Origin: Methylococcales bacterium
GTDB taxonomy: Bacteria > Pseudomonadota > Gammaproteobacteria > Methylococcales > Methylomonadaceae
Assembly: GCA_028715725.1 (NCBI GenBank)
Contig: JAQURG010000001.1
Span: 149,098 to 213,097 of the forward strand
Direction of reading: 5' to 3'
Length of the DNA: 64,000 nucleotides
Numbering within the stretch: the stretch's first letter is position 1; each line of letters opens with the position of its first letter. The position numbers were made by a program, and so were the translations under genes. This document shows positions 41,015 to 51,117 of the stretch, one piece after another. The notes beneath the pieces are model-generated. The model was not told where the DNA came from. It saw only the letters and a program-made list of their open reading frames with translations, and made no database searches.

Positions 41015-41044
41015 TTCCTATCAACCTTAATGAGTCAGGTTAGT

Positions 41045-41260
41045 TTATAAATTACAATTCTTTAAAAAACTGGTTTTATTCATTTCACCAACCTGGTGGT
41101 TGACTGTGGCGTAATTGGCCCAGCGTTTTCTATCAGGTTTAACTGATGAATTTAGGATCAATAAATCCTCACCTGTCAGGTTTTTGCACATCGCCAACAG
41201 TAGCATGTAATAATTGATCTTTTTATAAAATTCAAAGTAATTGCTGGCGACAGGGATCAT
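41045..41260 (-). CDS. Small hypothetical protein, weak support
   Basis: 71 residues, MIPVASNYFEFYKKINYYML onwards, no recognised domain. GGA lies about eight bases before the ATG. It fills part of the 416-base interval between ftfL and bfd and is convergent with ftfL. Nothing else but a Fur box was seen in this interval. It may be real or a chance frame. Confidence 0.3.
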   Translation of the reverse strand: MIPVASNYFEFYKKINYYMLLLAMCKNLTGEDLLILNSSVKPDRKRWANYATVNHQVGEMNKTSFLKNCNL

Positions 41261-41383
41261 TACGAGTCCGATTTATCTGTCCAGGATATTATCTACTACT
41301 CTTCACTGTGCTATATCCACTTTGATTTGCTTCAAGTAGCGTGAAAAGAACAGTTTAAGATATCTACTGCTTTATTTTTTCAA

Positions 41384-41398
41384 TGAGAATTGTTATCA
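41384..41398 (+). promoter_or_regulatory. Fur box upstream of bfd
   Basis: TGAGAAT-T-GTTATCA matches the 7-1-7 Fur consensus TGATAAT-N-ATTATCA at 12 of 14 positions. It lies 33 bases before the bfd ATG, inside the likely promoter. This fits the known iron repression of bfd in many bacteria. Confidence 0.78.
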
Positions 41399-41430
41399 TT
41401 TGCAAAGTTTAATCATGCAGGAGATAATTA

Positions 41431-41646
41431 ATGTATGTATGTGTTTGCAAAGCTGTAACAGATAGCCAGATAAAGCTTGCCATTGAGAATGGTGTTTGTA
41501 CTCGAAAACAGCTATTCCAATGCTTTGGCGTAGGCAGTGACTGCGGAAAATGCAATAGACATGTTAAAGAATTGCTTGACGATCACCGGCAAAAACAATC
41601 TATAATGCAGCCAGCATCAAACCAGCCTATTCTTAATGCCTGTTAA
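41431..41646 (+). CDS. bfd: Bacterioferritin-associated ferredoxin
   Basis: A small [2Fe-2S] protein that reduces and releases iron stored in bacterioferritin. The 71-residue product has the four cysteine ligands Cys4, Cys6, Cys38 and Cys41 (MYVCVCKAVT and GSDCGKCNRH). GGAG lies upstream of the start. It is 18 bases before bfr, so storage and release proteins are co-transcribed under the Fur box. Confidence 0.95.
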   Translation: MYVCVCKAVTDSQIKLAIENGVCTRKQLFQCFGVGSDCGKCNRHVKELLDDHRQKQSIMQPASNQPILNAC

Positions 41647-41664
41647 AAATCGAGGTATCGGCCC

Positions 41665-42129
41665 ATGAAAGGAGATAAAAAAGTCATCGAGCTCCTTAAT
41701 AAAGCATTGGTTAATGAACTTACTGCGATTAATCAGTACTTTTTGCATGCACGCATGTATAAAAACTGGGGCTTTGCAAAACTCAATGAAAAGGTTTATC
41801 ACGAATCTATTGACGAGATGAAGCATGCCGATATATTAATCGAACGCATACTCTTTCTGGAAGGCTTGCCCAATTTACAGGATATCGGCAAATTATTGAT
41901 TGGTGAAAATCCGGAAGAAATGCTGAAGTGCGACTTAAAACTGGAACAGGAGGCTGTTCCGCCACTAAGAGACGCTATTGCTTACTGTGAAGAAATTAAA
42001 GATTATATTTCCAGAGAGATTTTTAAACATATCCTGGAAAATGAAGAAGAACATCTCGACTGGCTGGAAACCCAGCTTGAATTAATTGGACAGATAGGTC
42101 TGCACAATTATTTGCAATCACAAATGTAA
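41665..42129 (+). CDS. bfr: Bacterioferritin
   Basis: Heme-containing iron storage protein forming 24-mers. The 154-residue four-helix protein has the ferroxidase Glu residues ([12 protein letters not shown], Glu18; [11 protein letters not shown], Glu51/His54) and the heme-ligand Met52. [15 protein letters not shown] supplies the last ligands. Length is normal. GAGGT lies about nine bases before the ATG. Confidence 0.97.
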   Translation: MKGDKKVIELLNKALVNELTAINQYFLHARMYKNWGFAKLNEKVYHESIDEMKHADILIERILFLEGLPNLQDIGKLLIGENPEEMLKCDLKLEQEAVPPLRDAIAYCEEIKDYISREIFKHILENEEEHLDWLETQLELIGQIGLHNYLQSQM

Positions 42130-42243
42130 CCGTCACAGACCCTCGATATTATAGCTCTTAATAGCCGACAACCTTTTCCCGTTTCAGTATAATAGCTTTC
42201 TTTTTGCTCTGGATTTACGGTTCAGCTTGCAATGAGGAAGTAC

Positions 42244-43236
42244 ATGTCCCAAATAGTCGTTTGCGCTTTATATAAATTTGTCACTCTGGAAAATTTTCAG
42301 GCTTTACGTCAGCCTTTACATGATGTCATGGCAGCCGATGATGTACGAGGCACGTTGCTGCTTGCCCGGGAAGGGATTAACGGTACGATAGCCGGATCGC
42401 GCATAGCGATAGATTCAGTATTAGGTTGGTTGCGCACCGACCCCCGTCTGGCAGATATCGATTATAAGGAGTCATTTACCGACATTTTGCCTTTCAATCG
42501 CACCAAGGTTAAACTCAAAAAGGAGATAGTGACGATGGGTATGGAAGGCATTGATCCTAAAAATGTCGTCGGCACCTACATTAATCCTCAAGATTGGAAT
42601 AAGCTCATTTCAGAGCCCGACGTCATCCTGGTGGATACACGCAACGATTATGAATTCAAAGTAGGGACATTTAAAAACGCCATAAATCCAAAAACCGAAA
42701 GTTTTCGCGAGTTCCCAAACTTTGTCAAAGACAATCTTCATCCTGAAAAACATAAAAAAATCGCCATGTTTTGTACCGGCGGTATTCGTTGCGAAAAATC
42801 CACGGCTTTTCTAAAGCAACAAGGTTTCGATGAAGTCTACCATCTTAAAGGCGGCATTTTAAAATATCTCGAAGAAGTGCCTGCGCAAGAAAGTCTCTGG
42901 GAAGGCGAATGCTTTGTTTTTGACGAGCGCGTAACCGTCAATTTGCAACTTGAGAAAGGCAACTACGATCAATGCAATGCCTGCCGCATACCCATTACCG
43001 AAGCCGATAAAGCCAGCGATAAATACCAGCAAGGCGTTAGCTGTCCTCATTGTCATGATAAGGTCACAGCAGACCAAAAAAGCCGATTCATGGAGCGTGA
43101 AAAACAGATGGAATTAGCCAGACAGCGCGGTGAAACTCATATCGGCAGCGCTGCCGCCAAGTCGCTTGCTGCAAAACGTGCAGCTAAACTCCGGCGCCGG
43201 CAACAGGTTTTACAAAAACAAAAGTTAAATGCCTGA
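42244..43236 (+). CDS. trhO: Oxygen-dependent tRNA uridine(34) hydroxylase TrhO (YceA)
   Basis: Hydroxylates U34 in tRNA wobble position with O2, giving ho5U. The 330-residue protein has an N-terminal acylphosphatase-like domain ([14 protein letters not shown]), a central rhodanese domain with active-site Cys in [12 protein letters not shown], and a C-terminal Cys-rich tail ([16 protein letters not shown]). I prefer ATG 42244 because GAGGAA precedes it; an ATG at 42232 would add only four residues. Confidence 0.92.
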   Translation: MSQIVVCALYKFVTLENFQALRQPLHDVMAADDVRGTLLLAREGINGTIAGSRIAIDSVLGWLRTDPRLADIDYKESFTDILPFNRTKVKLKKEIVTMGMEGIDPKNVVGTYINPQDWNKLISEPDVILVDTRNDYEFKVGTFKNAINPKTESFREFPNFVKDNLHPEKHKKIAMFCTGGIRCEKSTAFLKQQGFDEVYHLKGGILKYLEEVPAQESLWEGECFVFDERVTVNLQLEKGNYDQCNACRIPITEADKASDKYQQGVSCPHCHDKVTADQKSRFMEREKQMELARQRGETHIGSAAAKSLAAKRAAKLRRRQQVLQKQKLNA

Positions 43237-43291
43237 CGCCGGAAAGAAGCACTCCAGCCAAAGTGAACCGGAATCTTCAGGGTAATATATA

Positions 43292-43951
43292 GTGAAAGCA
43301 CAGATAGGCCATAAGGCTCCATTATTACAAGTATCCGATTGGGTTCAAGGCGGACCTGTTAACCTTGACCAGTTAGTCGGCCGTGTTGCTCTGGTGGAAG
43401 TATTTCAGGTTAACTGTCCGGGTTGTTTTTTATACTCCTTGCCGCAGGCAATAGACTTGTATCAACGCTATTTTGATCAAGGTTTATCGGTATTGGGTAT
43501 AGCCACAGCATTTGAAGATTTTGATAAAAACAACCTGGAAAATTTAATCCGCCTGATTGACAACGGTGATGTTGTCGGTGAAACACAACGAGCCCTTGAA
43601 CAGCAAGGAAAATTAACAGCAGGCCGATGGCCTTATCGTATTCCTTTTCCTGTGGCCATGGATCGCCTGCACAAACGTCAAGCTGACATTAATCATGATG
43701 AAATTGCGATTTTTATCAACGATCGTATTCCAAACTTTGAGCAGCAGCCGCAAACCTATCAGCAAAAGGTCCGCCGGCAGGTGCAACATTATTTACAATC
43801 ATTTACTTATCATGCAGAAACCTTTGAGCTGTTTAACCTCAAAGGGACACCCTCACATATCCTGATCGATAAACAAGGCCTGTTAAGAGATTGTGCATTT
43901 GGAGCACATCCTGATCTGGAAGCGCTTGTACTTGCTCTATTACGTGCATAA
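43292..43951 (+). CDS. Thioredoxin-fold (redoxin) protein
   Basis: A 219-residue cytosolic protein with a thioredoxin-like fold. It has the CXXC motif NCPGC (near residue 45) after ALVEVFQV and a cis-Pro block KGTPSHILIDKQG late. Between these lies an insert of about 100 residues rich in charged and helical sequence (IPNFEQQPQTYQQKV). It is close to AhpC/TSA-type redoxins of unknown substrate. The start is GTG. It is 55 bases after trhO and probably co-transcribed. Confidence 0.75.
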   Translation: MKAQIGHKAPLLQVSDWVQGGPVNLDQLVGRVALVEVFQVNCPGCFLYSLPQAIDLYQRYFDQGLSVLGIATAFEDFDKNNLENLIRLIDNGDVVGETQRALEQQGKLTAGRWPYRIPFPVAMDRLHKRQADINHDEIAIFINDRIPNFEQQPQTYQQKVRRQVQHYLQSFTYHAETFELFNLKGTPSHILIDKQGLLRDCAFGAHPDLEALVLALLRA

Positions 43952-44008
43952 CTCTAATTGCTTTAAAACTCATACCCATCTACAAATAATCGGATTGATC
44001 GACAGTAC

Positions 44009-44033
44009 TTTTAGTTATCCGGATTAACTAAAA
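44009..44033. repeat. Perfect 9-bp inverted repeat before ppnN
   Basis: TTTTAGTTA-TCCGGAT-TAACTAAAA. It ends 17 bases before the ppnN ATG, so it could be an operator in the promoter or leader; the hairpin is A/T-rich and weak for a terminator. Confidence 0.4.
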
Positions 44034-44050
44034 ATCAATAAAGGAACCTA

Positions 44051-45421
44051 ATGAAATACAATGTAGTTGATGCGCAAATCACCCCCGAAGGCCGCCTGGA
44101 CATCCTGTCCAAAGCTGAAGTGGGTAAATTGCTGGATACCAGTCAGGGAGGACTCTATAAAACATTCCGTAACTGTTCGTTAGCCGTACTCAATTGCGGT
44201 AACGCTATGGACGACGGCAAAGAGTTACTGGAACGTTATTCGAGTTTTGACATACGGGTTATTCAGGAACAACGCGGCATCAAGCTTGAAGTTAAAAATG
44301 CGCCCGCACAAGCCTTCGTAGACGGCAGGATGGTTAAAGGCATTAACGAACATTTATTCGCAGTGCTGCGCGATATCATCTACGTGAGTGACGAAATCAA
44401 CGATAATCCGAAGTTTGATCTGGCGACTTCGCGAGGGCTTACTGATGCTGTATTCCATATCCTGCGTAATGCCAATATTTTGCGCTCGATGACAATACCG
44501 AATCTGGTGGTATGTTGGGGCGGACACTCAATCAGCCGTAAGGAATATGAATATACGAAACAGGTTGGACACGAGATGGGATTGCGTGGCTTGAATGTTT
44601 GTACAGGCTGCGGTCCAGGTGCCATGAAGGGCCCCATGAAAGGAGCGACTATTGGCCATGCCAAACAGCGTATAAAAAACGGCCAATATTTAGGCATAAC
44701 AGAACCGGGAATTATTGCCGCTGAATCACCCAATCCCATTGTCAATGATCTGGTTATCTTGCCCGATATTGAGAAGCGCCTCGAAGCCTTTGTCCGTACC
44801 GGGCATGGCATTGTGGTATTTCCTGGCGGGGCAGGCACGGCTGAGGAAATTCTCTATCTGTTAGGTATCCTGCTGCATCCCGAGAACAAAGACATGCCGT
44901 TTCCACTGATATTTTCAGGACCTGATAGCGCTGAAGATTATTTTAAAGAGATCGATCGTTTTGTTGCCAACACATTGGGCAAAGAAGCTCAGCAGCGCTA
45001 CCGGATTATTATCGATAATCCCGCGCAGGTCGCTATCGAAATGGTGGACGGCATCAAACAAGTGCGCGCTTTTCGAAAAGAAACAGGTGATGCTTATTAC
45101 TTTAACTGGCTGCTGAAAATAGACCATGTGTTCCAGCAACCTTTCATTCCTACGCATGAAAATATAAGAAATCTAGCGTTACACAAGGATCAGGAGCGTC
45201 ATTTGCTGGCTGCCAATTTACGCCGCGCATTTTCCGGTATTGTAGCCGGTAACGTAAAAAACGAAGGGATACGCGCCATCGAGCAATACGGTCTTTTCGA
45301 AATTCACGGCGACGCCAAGATCATGAAATTGATGGATTCCTTATTAACCTCGTTCGTCGCGCAACACCGCATGAAACTGCCGGGAAAAAAATATTCACCT
45401 TGCTACCGTATTATTCAATAA
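44051..45421 (+). CDS. ppnN: Pyrimidine/purine nucleotide 5'-monophosphate nucleosidase PpnN (YgdH)
   Basis: Cleaves nucleoside monophosphates to base and ribose 5-phosphate; in E. coli it is stimulated by (p)ppGpp. The 456-residue protein has an N-terminal domain (about 1-130), then the LOG/lysine decarboxylase-like core. That core carries GCGPGAMKGPMKGA and the nucleotide-binding motif PGGAGTAEEILYLLG. AAGGAA precedes the ATG. The 220 bases downstream (45422-45641) hold no recognisable gene. Confidence 0.92.
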   Translation: MKYNVVDAQITPEGRLDILSKAEVGKLLDTSQGGLYKTFRNCSLAVLNCGNAMDDGKELLERYSSFDIRVIQEQRGIKLEVKNAPAQAFVDGRMVKGINEHLFAVLRDIIYVSDEINDNPKFDLATSRGLTDAVFHILRNANILRSMTIPNLVVCWGGHSISRKEYEYTKQVGHEMGLRGLNVCTGCGPGAMKGPMKGATIGHAKQRIKNGQYLGITEPGIIAAESPNPIVNDLVILPDIEKRLEAFVRTGHGIVVFPGGAGTAEEILYLLGILLHPENKDMPFPLIFSGPDSAEDYFKEIDRFVANTLGKEAQQRYRIIIDNPAQVAIEMVDGIKQVRAFRKETGDAYYFNWLLKIDHVFQQPFIPTHENIRNLALHKDQERHLLAANLRRAFSGIVAGNVKNEGIRAIEQYGLFEIHGDAKIMKLMDSLLTSFVAQHRMKLPGKKYSPCYRIIQ

Positions 45422-45641
45422 TATGTCCGGATAGGGGTCTATTTGTACATCATGGGGCTAAAAAGGTGATCTGAAGATCGTGCTTAGGGTGACAAAAAAT
45501 GGTGCCGGTGAAAATAGAAAAACGTTTCTCAGACGGGGAAAATTAAATAATCAGCAGTTTTCAGAGGGAATCTGAACAACAAACCGGGCCGCTTTATAGT
45601 GTAAAGTTGCCGCTGTATATAAATAATCAGGAGTATTAACG

Positions 45642-47108
45642 ATGCAGGAAATTTTAATTGGCGGCCAAAACGGTACCCAAGTCATTATGAATGCCGCAAT
45701 GGGCAATCGTCATGGCATGATCTCAGGAGCTACCGGAACCGGCAAAACGATCACACTGCAAATTCTGGCGGAGGGTTTTTCAAAAATAGGTGTTCCTGTT
45801 TTTCTAGCCGATATTAAAGGCGACCTGTCCGGCATTACGATTCCCGGCCAGCCCAATGAAAAAATTTCCGAGCGTATTCAGCAAATTGGCATCGCTAATT
45901 TTCAGCACCGAGGTAATCCTGCGGTCTTTTGGGATATTTTTGCAAAAACCGGACATCCTGTGCGTACCACTGTTTCAGATATGGGCCCTTTGCTGCTAAG
46001 CAATTTGCTGGAATTGAATGATACACAAACCGGTGTTCTTTACAGTTGCTTTAAAATCGCTGATGACAATGGCTTGTTATTGCTGGACCTGAAAGATTTA
46101 CGCTCTATGCTGCGCTGGATGGGTGATGAATCCAAAGCATTGCAGGCAGAGTACGGCAATATTTCTGATGCAAGTCTTGGCGCGATACAAAGGCAATTAT
46201 TGGTGCTCGAAGAACAGGGAGCGGAACATTTTTTTGGCGAACCCGCCATACAATTGGAAGACTTCTGCAAAACAGATTTCTCAGGCAATGGCGTCATCAG
46301 TATTCTTGATGCGACCGAGCTGACTACAAAATCACCCCGTCTTTACGCCACTTTTTTACTCTGGCTGTTATCTGAATTATTCGAAACCTTGCCGGAAGTC
46401 GGCGATGCCGACCGCCCCAGACTGGTGCTGTTTTTTGATGAAGCGCATCTGCTCTTTGATCAGGCTCCCAAGGTATTGGCGGATAAAATCGAGCAAATCG
46501 TCAGATTGATCCGTTCAAAAGGAGTAGGCGTTTATTTTATCAGCCAGAGTCCGCTCGATATTCCGGAAGATATTCTGGGCCAGTTGGGTCTTAAAATTCA
46601 ACATGCCCTAAGAGCTTACACCCCGAAAGATCAACAAGTCATCAGAAGCGTTGCGGCGACTTTTCGCAGTAATCCTGAAATTGATACAGAGGCCGCAATT
46701 CAACAACTAAAAACCGGGGAAGCATTGGTTTCCGTACTGCATAAGGATGGCAGTCCTGCACCGGTCGAGCGCATTTTCATCCGTCCTCCTGAGTCCCGGA
46801 TTGGTCCGCTTACATCACAACAACGGGATGAACTCATACGCCGGTCACCTTTTAATGGACGCTATGAGCAGGAAGTTGATCGTGAATCTGCTTATGAGTT
46901 ATTGAAGCGGAAGGCAGAAAAGCAAGCTGAAACAGCAATTGAAGAGCAGCAAATCAAACAGCAGAAAGTACAGGCTCCCGCTCGAACCAATAATCGGCAA
47001 ACCGCCGGCGAGGCATTGCTGACGAGCGCTGCGCGCGCCATAGGAAGCACGGTAGGCCGACAGATTATTCGGGGCATTATGGGATCGTTATTAGGCAGTC
47101 GGCGCTAA
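45642..47108 (+). CDS. HerA-like DUF853 ATPase (YjgR family)
   Basis: A 488-residue cytosolic ATPase with Walker A GATGTGKT near residue 30 and a Walker B block LVLFFDEAHLLFDQ. Arginine-containing LIRSKGVGVYFISQSP follows. It belongs to the HerA/FtsK-like superfamily, DUF853. Function is not established: it has the fold of DNA pumps but no known partner here. A Lys/Gln-rich tail (KQQKVQAP) ends the protein. The 207-base gap before maeB holds an inverted repeat, GATCACG...CGTGATC (47240-47269). Confidence 0.88.
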   Translation: MQEILIGGQNGTQVIMNAAMGNRHGMISGATGTGKTITLQILAEGFSKIGVPVFLADIKGDLSGITIPGQPNEKISERIQQIGIANFQHRGNPAVFWDIFAKTGHPVRTTVSDMGPLLLSNLLELNDTQTGVLYSCFKIADDNGLLLLDLKDLRSMLRWMGDESKALQAEYGNISDASLGAIQRQLLVLEEQGAEHFFGEPAIQLEDFCKTDFSGNGVISILDATELTTKSPRLYATFLLWLLSELFETLPEVGDADRPRLVLFFDEAHLLFDQAPKVLADKIEQIVRLIRSKGVGVYFISQSPLDIPEDILGQLGLKIQHALRAYTPKDQQVIRSVAATFRSNPEIDTEAAIQQLKTGEALVSVLHKDGSPAPVERIFIRPPESRIGPLTSQQRDELIRRSPFNGRYEQEVDRESAYELLKRKAEKQAETAIEEQQIKQQKVQAPARTNNRQTAGEALLTSAARAIGSTVGRQIIRGIMGSLLGSRR

Positions 47109-47315
47109 AGCAGGAGGGTTGCTGCTTTCCATTTGATTGCCTACTTCAAGTGGCAACACATAGTGACCGTTATGCCAAATATTTTTAAAACACACCTTCA
47201 GCGATAAGCTTGCATCTTATTACATATTCTATATCCCAGGATCACGCAAGGTCGATCATAACCGTGATCAGCCGGGCCTTGATCGTTAAAATAATCGTAA
47301 TACTTAAGGCATAAC

Positions 47316-49616
47316 ATGAATTCCATCGATCCAAAAGAAGAAGGCAGTCGGCAGTTACATGATGCGGCGCTCGAATATCATCAGTGTCCCACACCCGGTA
47401 AAATCAGTGTTACGCCCACCAAACAACTGGCTAACCAGCGCGACCTTTCCCTTGCTTATTCGCCGGGAGTTGCGGCGGCTTGTGAAGAGATTGTGGTCGA
47501 TCCTGCCAATGTTTTTAAATATACGGCACGGGGCAATCTGGTCGCAGTCATTTCCAATGGCACAGCCGTCCTTGGCTTAGGCAATATTGGACCTTTGGCA
47601 GCCAAACCGGTCATGGAGGGTAAAGGTGTTCTGTTCAAGAAATTTGCCGGTATAGACGTCTTTGATATCGAGGTTAACGAACTGGACCCGGACAAACTCT
47701 GCGATATTATCGCTGCCCTGGAACCGACTTTCGGCGGAATTAATCTGGAAGACATTAAAGCCCCGGAATGTTTTTATATCGAGCGGAAATTACGCGAGCG
47801 CATGAAAATACCTGTATTCCATGACGATCAGCACGGTACCGCGATCATTGTCGGCGCTGCGCTTTTGAATGGCCTGAAAGTAGTCGGTAAGGATATTAAA
47901 AATTGCAAGCTCGTTGCCTCCGGCGCGGGTGCTGCGGCATTTGCCTGCCTGGATTTGATTGTAGAACTCGGCTTCCCGATTGAAAATATTTATGTTACCG
48001 ATCATGCCGGCGTCATCTATAAAGGCCGCATTGAAAAAGACCCGCATAAAGCGCGTTTTGCCCAGGAGACCAGCGCGCGAACCCTGGCGGAAGTCATGCC
48101 CGGCGCTGATATTTTTCTTGGGCTTTCCGTGGGCGGCATACTCAAACAGGACATGTTAAAAACCATGGCGGCCCGGCCATTGATATTGGCGCTGGCCAAT
48201 CCAACGCCTGAAATTTTGCCTGAAGCGGTAAAAGCTGTGCGCGAAGACGCCATCATTGCCACCGGCCGTTCCGACTATCCCAACCAAGTCAACAACGTAT
48301 TGTGTTTCCCCTACATTTTTCGAGGTGCGCTTGATTGCGGCGCCACCACGATTACCCGTGCCATGGAAATTGCCGCTGTCAAGGCGATTGCTGAACTGGC
48401 GCAGGCTGAACAATCGGATATCGTTGCCAGCGCCTACGGCATCGCTAATTTGTCTTTTGGTCGGGATTACCTGATCCCCATGCCGTTCGATCCTCGCCTG
48501 ATGACCCGGATTGCTCCTGCGGTCGCCAAAGCAGCGGAAGAATCGGGGGTTGCAGCTCGTCCAATTCAGGATATGCAGGCTTATGTCGATCGTCTGCAAC
48601 AATTTGTTTATCACAGCGGCACCTTCATGAAGCCCATCTTCCAGATTGCCAAAAAAACATCTCCGGACAGAAAACGCATCGTTTTTGCCGAAGGTGAAGA
48701 GGAACGCGTGCTGCGTGCTGTGCAGATTATCGTGGACGAAAATATTGCTGTGCCTATTTTGATAGGCCGCCCGTCTGTATTGCAATTTCGCATTGAAAAA
48801 TTCGGTTTACGCATCAGACCTGATGTCGATTTCAAGGTTGTTAATCCTGAATTTGACGAGCGCTACCGCGATTACTGGCAGACTTATTTGAAAATGACGA
48901 TTCGTAAAGGCGTCACCGAACAATACGCCAAACTGGAAATGCGCCGCCGCCACACGCTGATAGGCGCAATGCTGGTGCATAAAGGTGATGCTGACGGCAT
49001 GATCTGCGGCACTTTCGGGAATAATGTCCAGCATCTGCATTACATCGACCAGGTGCTGGGTAAACGGACAGGCGTCAATATTTATGCGGGAATGAATGTG
49101 CTCATCTTGCCCGAATGCCAAATCATATTGGCCGATACTCACGTTAATGAAAACCCAAGCGCTGACCAAATTGCCGAAATCACGCTGTTAGCTGTAGAAA
49201 AAATGCGCCGTTTCGGCATGGTGCCGCGTGTCGCACTGCTATCGTATTCCAGTTTCGGCTCCAGCGACAGCGAATCAGCCCGGAAGATGCGCGCCGCATT
49301 GGCAATCATTCAGGAACGGGAACCGGAACTTGAAGTCGATGGCGAGATGCAGGGCGATGCGGCACTCAACCATGATTTACTGAAAAAAATGATGCCGGAC
49401 TCGAAGCTAAAAGGCAGCGCCAACCTCCTCGTTCTACCCAACATAGACGCCGCCAATATTGCCTACAACCTGCTCAAGACTGCGGCGGGCTATGGAGTTG
49501 CGATAGGCCCTGTGCTGCTCGGCTGCGCCAGACCGGTTCATGTCCTGACGCCTTCCGCGACAGTGCGCCGCATCATCAATATGACAGCCGTGTGCGTGCT
49601 GGATGCCGTGGAATAA
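47316..49616 (+). CDS. maeB: NADP-dependent malic enzyme fused to phosphotransacetylase-like domain
   Basis: Decarboxylates malate to pyruvate with NADP+. The 766-residue protein is the long form. The N-terminal malic enzyme half (about 1-430) has [34 protein letters not shown] and a Rossmann [14 protein letters not shown]. The C-terminal half (about 430-766) is phosphotransacetylase-like but regulatory in related enzymes. In an organism without detected ppc here, this is a plausible route between serine-cycle malate and pyruvate; this is inference. Confidence 0.94.
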   Translation: MNSIDPKEEGSRQLHDAALEYHQCPTPGKISVTPTKQLANQRDLSLAYSPGVAAACEEIVVDPANVFKYTARGNLVAVISNGTAVLGLGNIGPLAAKPVMEGKGVLFKKFAGIDVFDIEVNELDPDKLCDIIAALEPTFGGINLEDIKAPECFYIERKLRERMKIPVFHDDQHGTAIIVGAALLNGLKVVGKDIKNCKLVASGAGAAAFACLDLIVELGFPIENIYVTDHAGVIYKGRIEKDPHKARFAQETSARTLAEVMPGADIFLGLSVGGILKQDMLKTMAARPLILALANPTPEILPEAVKAVREDAIIATGRSDYPNQVNNVLCFPYIFRGALDCGATTITRAMEIAAVKAIAELAQAEQSDIVASAYGIANLSFGRDYLIPMPFDPRLMTRIAPAVAKAAEESGVAARPIQDMQAYVDRLQQFVYHSGTFMKPIFQIAKKTSPDRKRIVFAEGEEERVLRAVQIIVDENIAVPILIGRPSVLQFRIEKFGLRIRPDVDFKVVNPEFDERYRDYWQTYLKMTIRKGVTEQYAKLEMRRRHTLIGAMLVHKGDADGMICGTFGNNVQHLHYIDQVLGKRTGVNIYAGMNVLILPECQIILADTHVNENPSADQIAEITLLAVEKMRRFGMVPRVALLSYSSFGSSDSESARKMRAALAIIQEREPELEVDGEMQGDAALNHDLLKKMMPDSKLKGSANLLVLPNIDAANIAYNLLKTAAGYGVAIGPVLLGCARPVHVLTPSATVRRIINMTAVCVLDAVE

Positions 49617-49761
49617 TCCCGGTTCCATCTGAAGACGGAGATCTTGCAGTGGATGGGGTCTTGCCCCGTTCGTTTTTACAGGTTGCGAGATAACCTGAGT
49701 CACTGGCTCAGTAGCGCCCTGCTCTTCAACAACATATTAATCCTTAAATTGATTAGGACGT

Positions 49762-50472
49762 TTAAGGGCGAAACATTTCTATTGTGTAGCCGCCCCAACT
49801 CCCTGAAGTATCGGGACCGGATGAAACGGCATACTCAGATGCCGGGCTGCGTTTCATGGTGTTTCTCGAAGACAGAACTTCTTGGACATAATGCCGCGTC
49901 TCAGCATAAGGAGGAATAGCGTTCCTGTTTTTGATCACCGCATTTTCTCCTGCATTATAGGCCGCAACAGCAAGACTCAAATCCGAATCGAATAAGCGCA
50001 ATAAATGTTTCAGATAGCGTGTGCCCCCATCTATATTTTGATAAGGATCACGCCGGTCGGCAACACCAAATCGCCTGGCCGTTCCCGGCATTAATTGCAT
50101 TAGGCCGACTGCGCCAGCTGATGAAATGGCTGTGGCATTATAAGCAGACTCGGCGCGAATGACCGCATGGACAAGTTTGGCATCAACCTGATGTTTGTAG
50201 GCAGCCCTGGCGATCAGGTCCGCGTATTTCCTTTCTTTCCTGTTTAAGGCATAGTTACCCCGATTTTCTGTTGCGAAATGTCGGGTCGATTTTCGTCTAG
50301 CCCTTGTTGAAACAGCGCCGTTAACTGACGCGTTATTTTTTGAAAAACCGTTTTGATCCGAATAGTACTCTTTACCGTTAACATTGATCGTTATGTTATA
50401 GCCTGCGTAAAGATTCTTGAAAACTGTCAGCATCGATATAAAAATGCAGGCCTTAATAAGGTTTTTCAGCAT
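49762..50472 (-). CDS. Exported lytic transglycosylase (SLT domain)
   Basis: Cleaves peptidoglycan to anhydro-muropeptides. The 236-residue protein has a signal peptide (MLKNLIKACIFISMLTVFKN...AG near residue 24), a short linker rich in Ser/Arg, and an SLT domain (about 85-200). The catalytic Glu is in VIRAESAYN, followed by SSAGAVGLMQLMPGTA and LAVAAYNAGENAV. It is oriented against maeB. Which peptidoglycan process it serves is not shown by the neighbours. Confidence 0.88.
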   Translation of the reverse strand: MLKNLIKACIFISMLTVFKNLYAGYNITINVNGKEYYSDQNGFSKNNASVNGAVSTRARRKSTRHFATENRGNYALNRKERKYADLIARAAYKHQVDAKLVHAVIRAESAYNATAISSAGAVGLMQLMPGTARRFGVADRRDPYQNIDGGTRYLKHLLRLFDSDLSLAVAAYNAGENAVIKNRNAIPPYAETRHYVQEVLSSRNTMKRSPASEYAVSSGPDTSGSWGGYTIEMFRP

Positions 50473-50543
50473 GATGCTCTCATGTTTATAAATCAGTTAA
50501 CCCTCTTACCCAAAGAGAAACGATGAATTTAACTTTTGGAGAT

Positions 50544-50975
50544 TCAGGATAGAGTACTGTGCACCAGGATCAGATCTTTTTGCCAGGAATGCATCAAAGG
50601 ACTGCGTCTTCGGTCTGCGATTCGCCGGTCTTGAAATTCCATTTGAGCGCGGCAATCGTTGTTTCTGGGATCATTCTGAACTGAGCGGCTGACGTATTCA
50701 TGGGCTGAGACGGGGGTTTGTTTAAAAGTGGTTCCATTCAGCTTTTTAACGACTCTTTTTCCTACTTCATTTGGAAAAACCCTGACCAGACCATGCTTTT
50801 CAATTTTGTTTGCATCTATATCCTGTATCGATAAGGTTTCTATATCTCCAACCGATACTTTAGTATTTGGCCTATCCAGAAAACACTCATCCAAAACCCT
50901 GTTTATAAAAATGGCGATTTCGAATTTCTTGGCTTCAAAGGGGATATTTCTAAGGAAAATAATCATACACATCAC
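50544..50975 (-). CDS. Small protein with a degenerate RRM-like fold
   Basis: 143 residues. The first about 90 residues look like a one-domain RNA recognition motif: MIIFLRNIPFEAKKFEI (RNP2-like strand), HGLVRVFPNEVGKRVV (RNP1-like region, without the usual aromatic residues) and LNGTTFKQTPVSAHEYVSR (last strand). The C-terminal tail has a basic DRRIADRRRSP stretch. This is a pattern-based suggestion; RNA binding is not shown. The ATG ten bases inside (50966) is an alternative start. It neighbours the lytic transglycosylase (71-base gap). Confidence 0.5.
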   Translation of the reverse strand: MMCMIIFLRNIPFEAKKFEIAIFINRVLDECFLDRPNTKVSVGDIETLSIQDIDANKIEKHGLVRVFPNEVGKRVVKKLNGTTFKQTPVSAHEYVSRSVQNDPRNNDCRAQMEFQDRRIADRRRSPLMHSWQKDLILVHSTLS

Positions 50976-51034
50976 TTCATATGAGTAGAACTATCATTTA
51001 TAGACTTAATATTAGCTGACAAACCAATTAAGGT

Positions 51035-51068
51035 TACAAAAAAGCCTTTATACAAAAAAGCCTTTATA
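51035..51068. repeat. Two tandem copies of a 16-bp unit
   Basis: TACAAAAAAGCCTTTA occurs twice head to tail (51035-51050 and 51051-51066). It lies in the 348-base gap between the RRM-like gene and yoaA. It may have come from slippage; no function is seen. Confidence 0.6.
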
Positions 51069-51095
51069 AAGCATTAGCCGGTATTGCAAAGCAGG

Positions 51096-51117
51096 AAGCC
51101 GATAATGGTCGGCTTTT
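51096..51117 (+). terminator. Orphan intrinsic terminator upstream of yoaA
   Basis: AAGCCGA-TAATGG-TCGGCTT followed by TT is a good hairpin-and-T-run terminator reading rightward. No plus-strand gene precedes it until maeB, about 1.5 kb away, with opposite-strand genes between. It may end a small transcript beginning in 50976-51090. Confidence 0.55.

Noticed and set aside
49644..49919. Plus-strand frame overlapping the lytic transglycosylase gene
   Set aside because: Shadow frame with no recognisable product.
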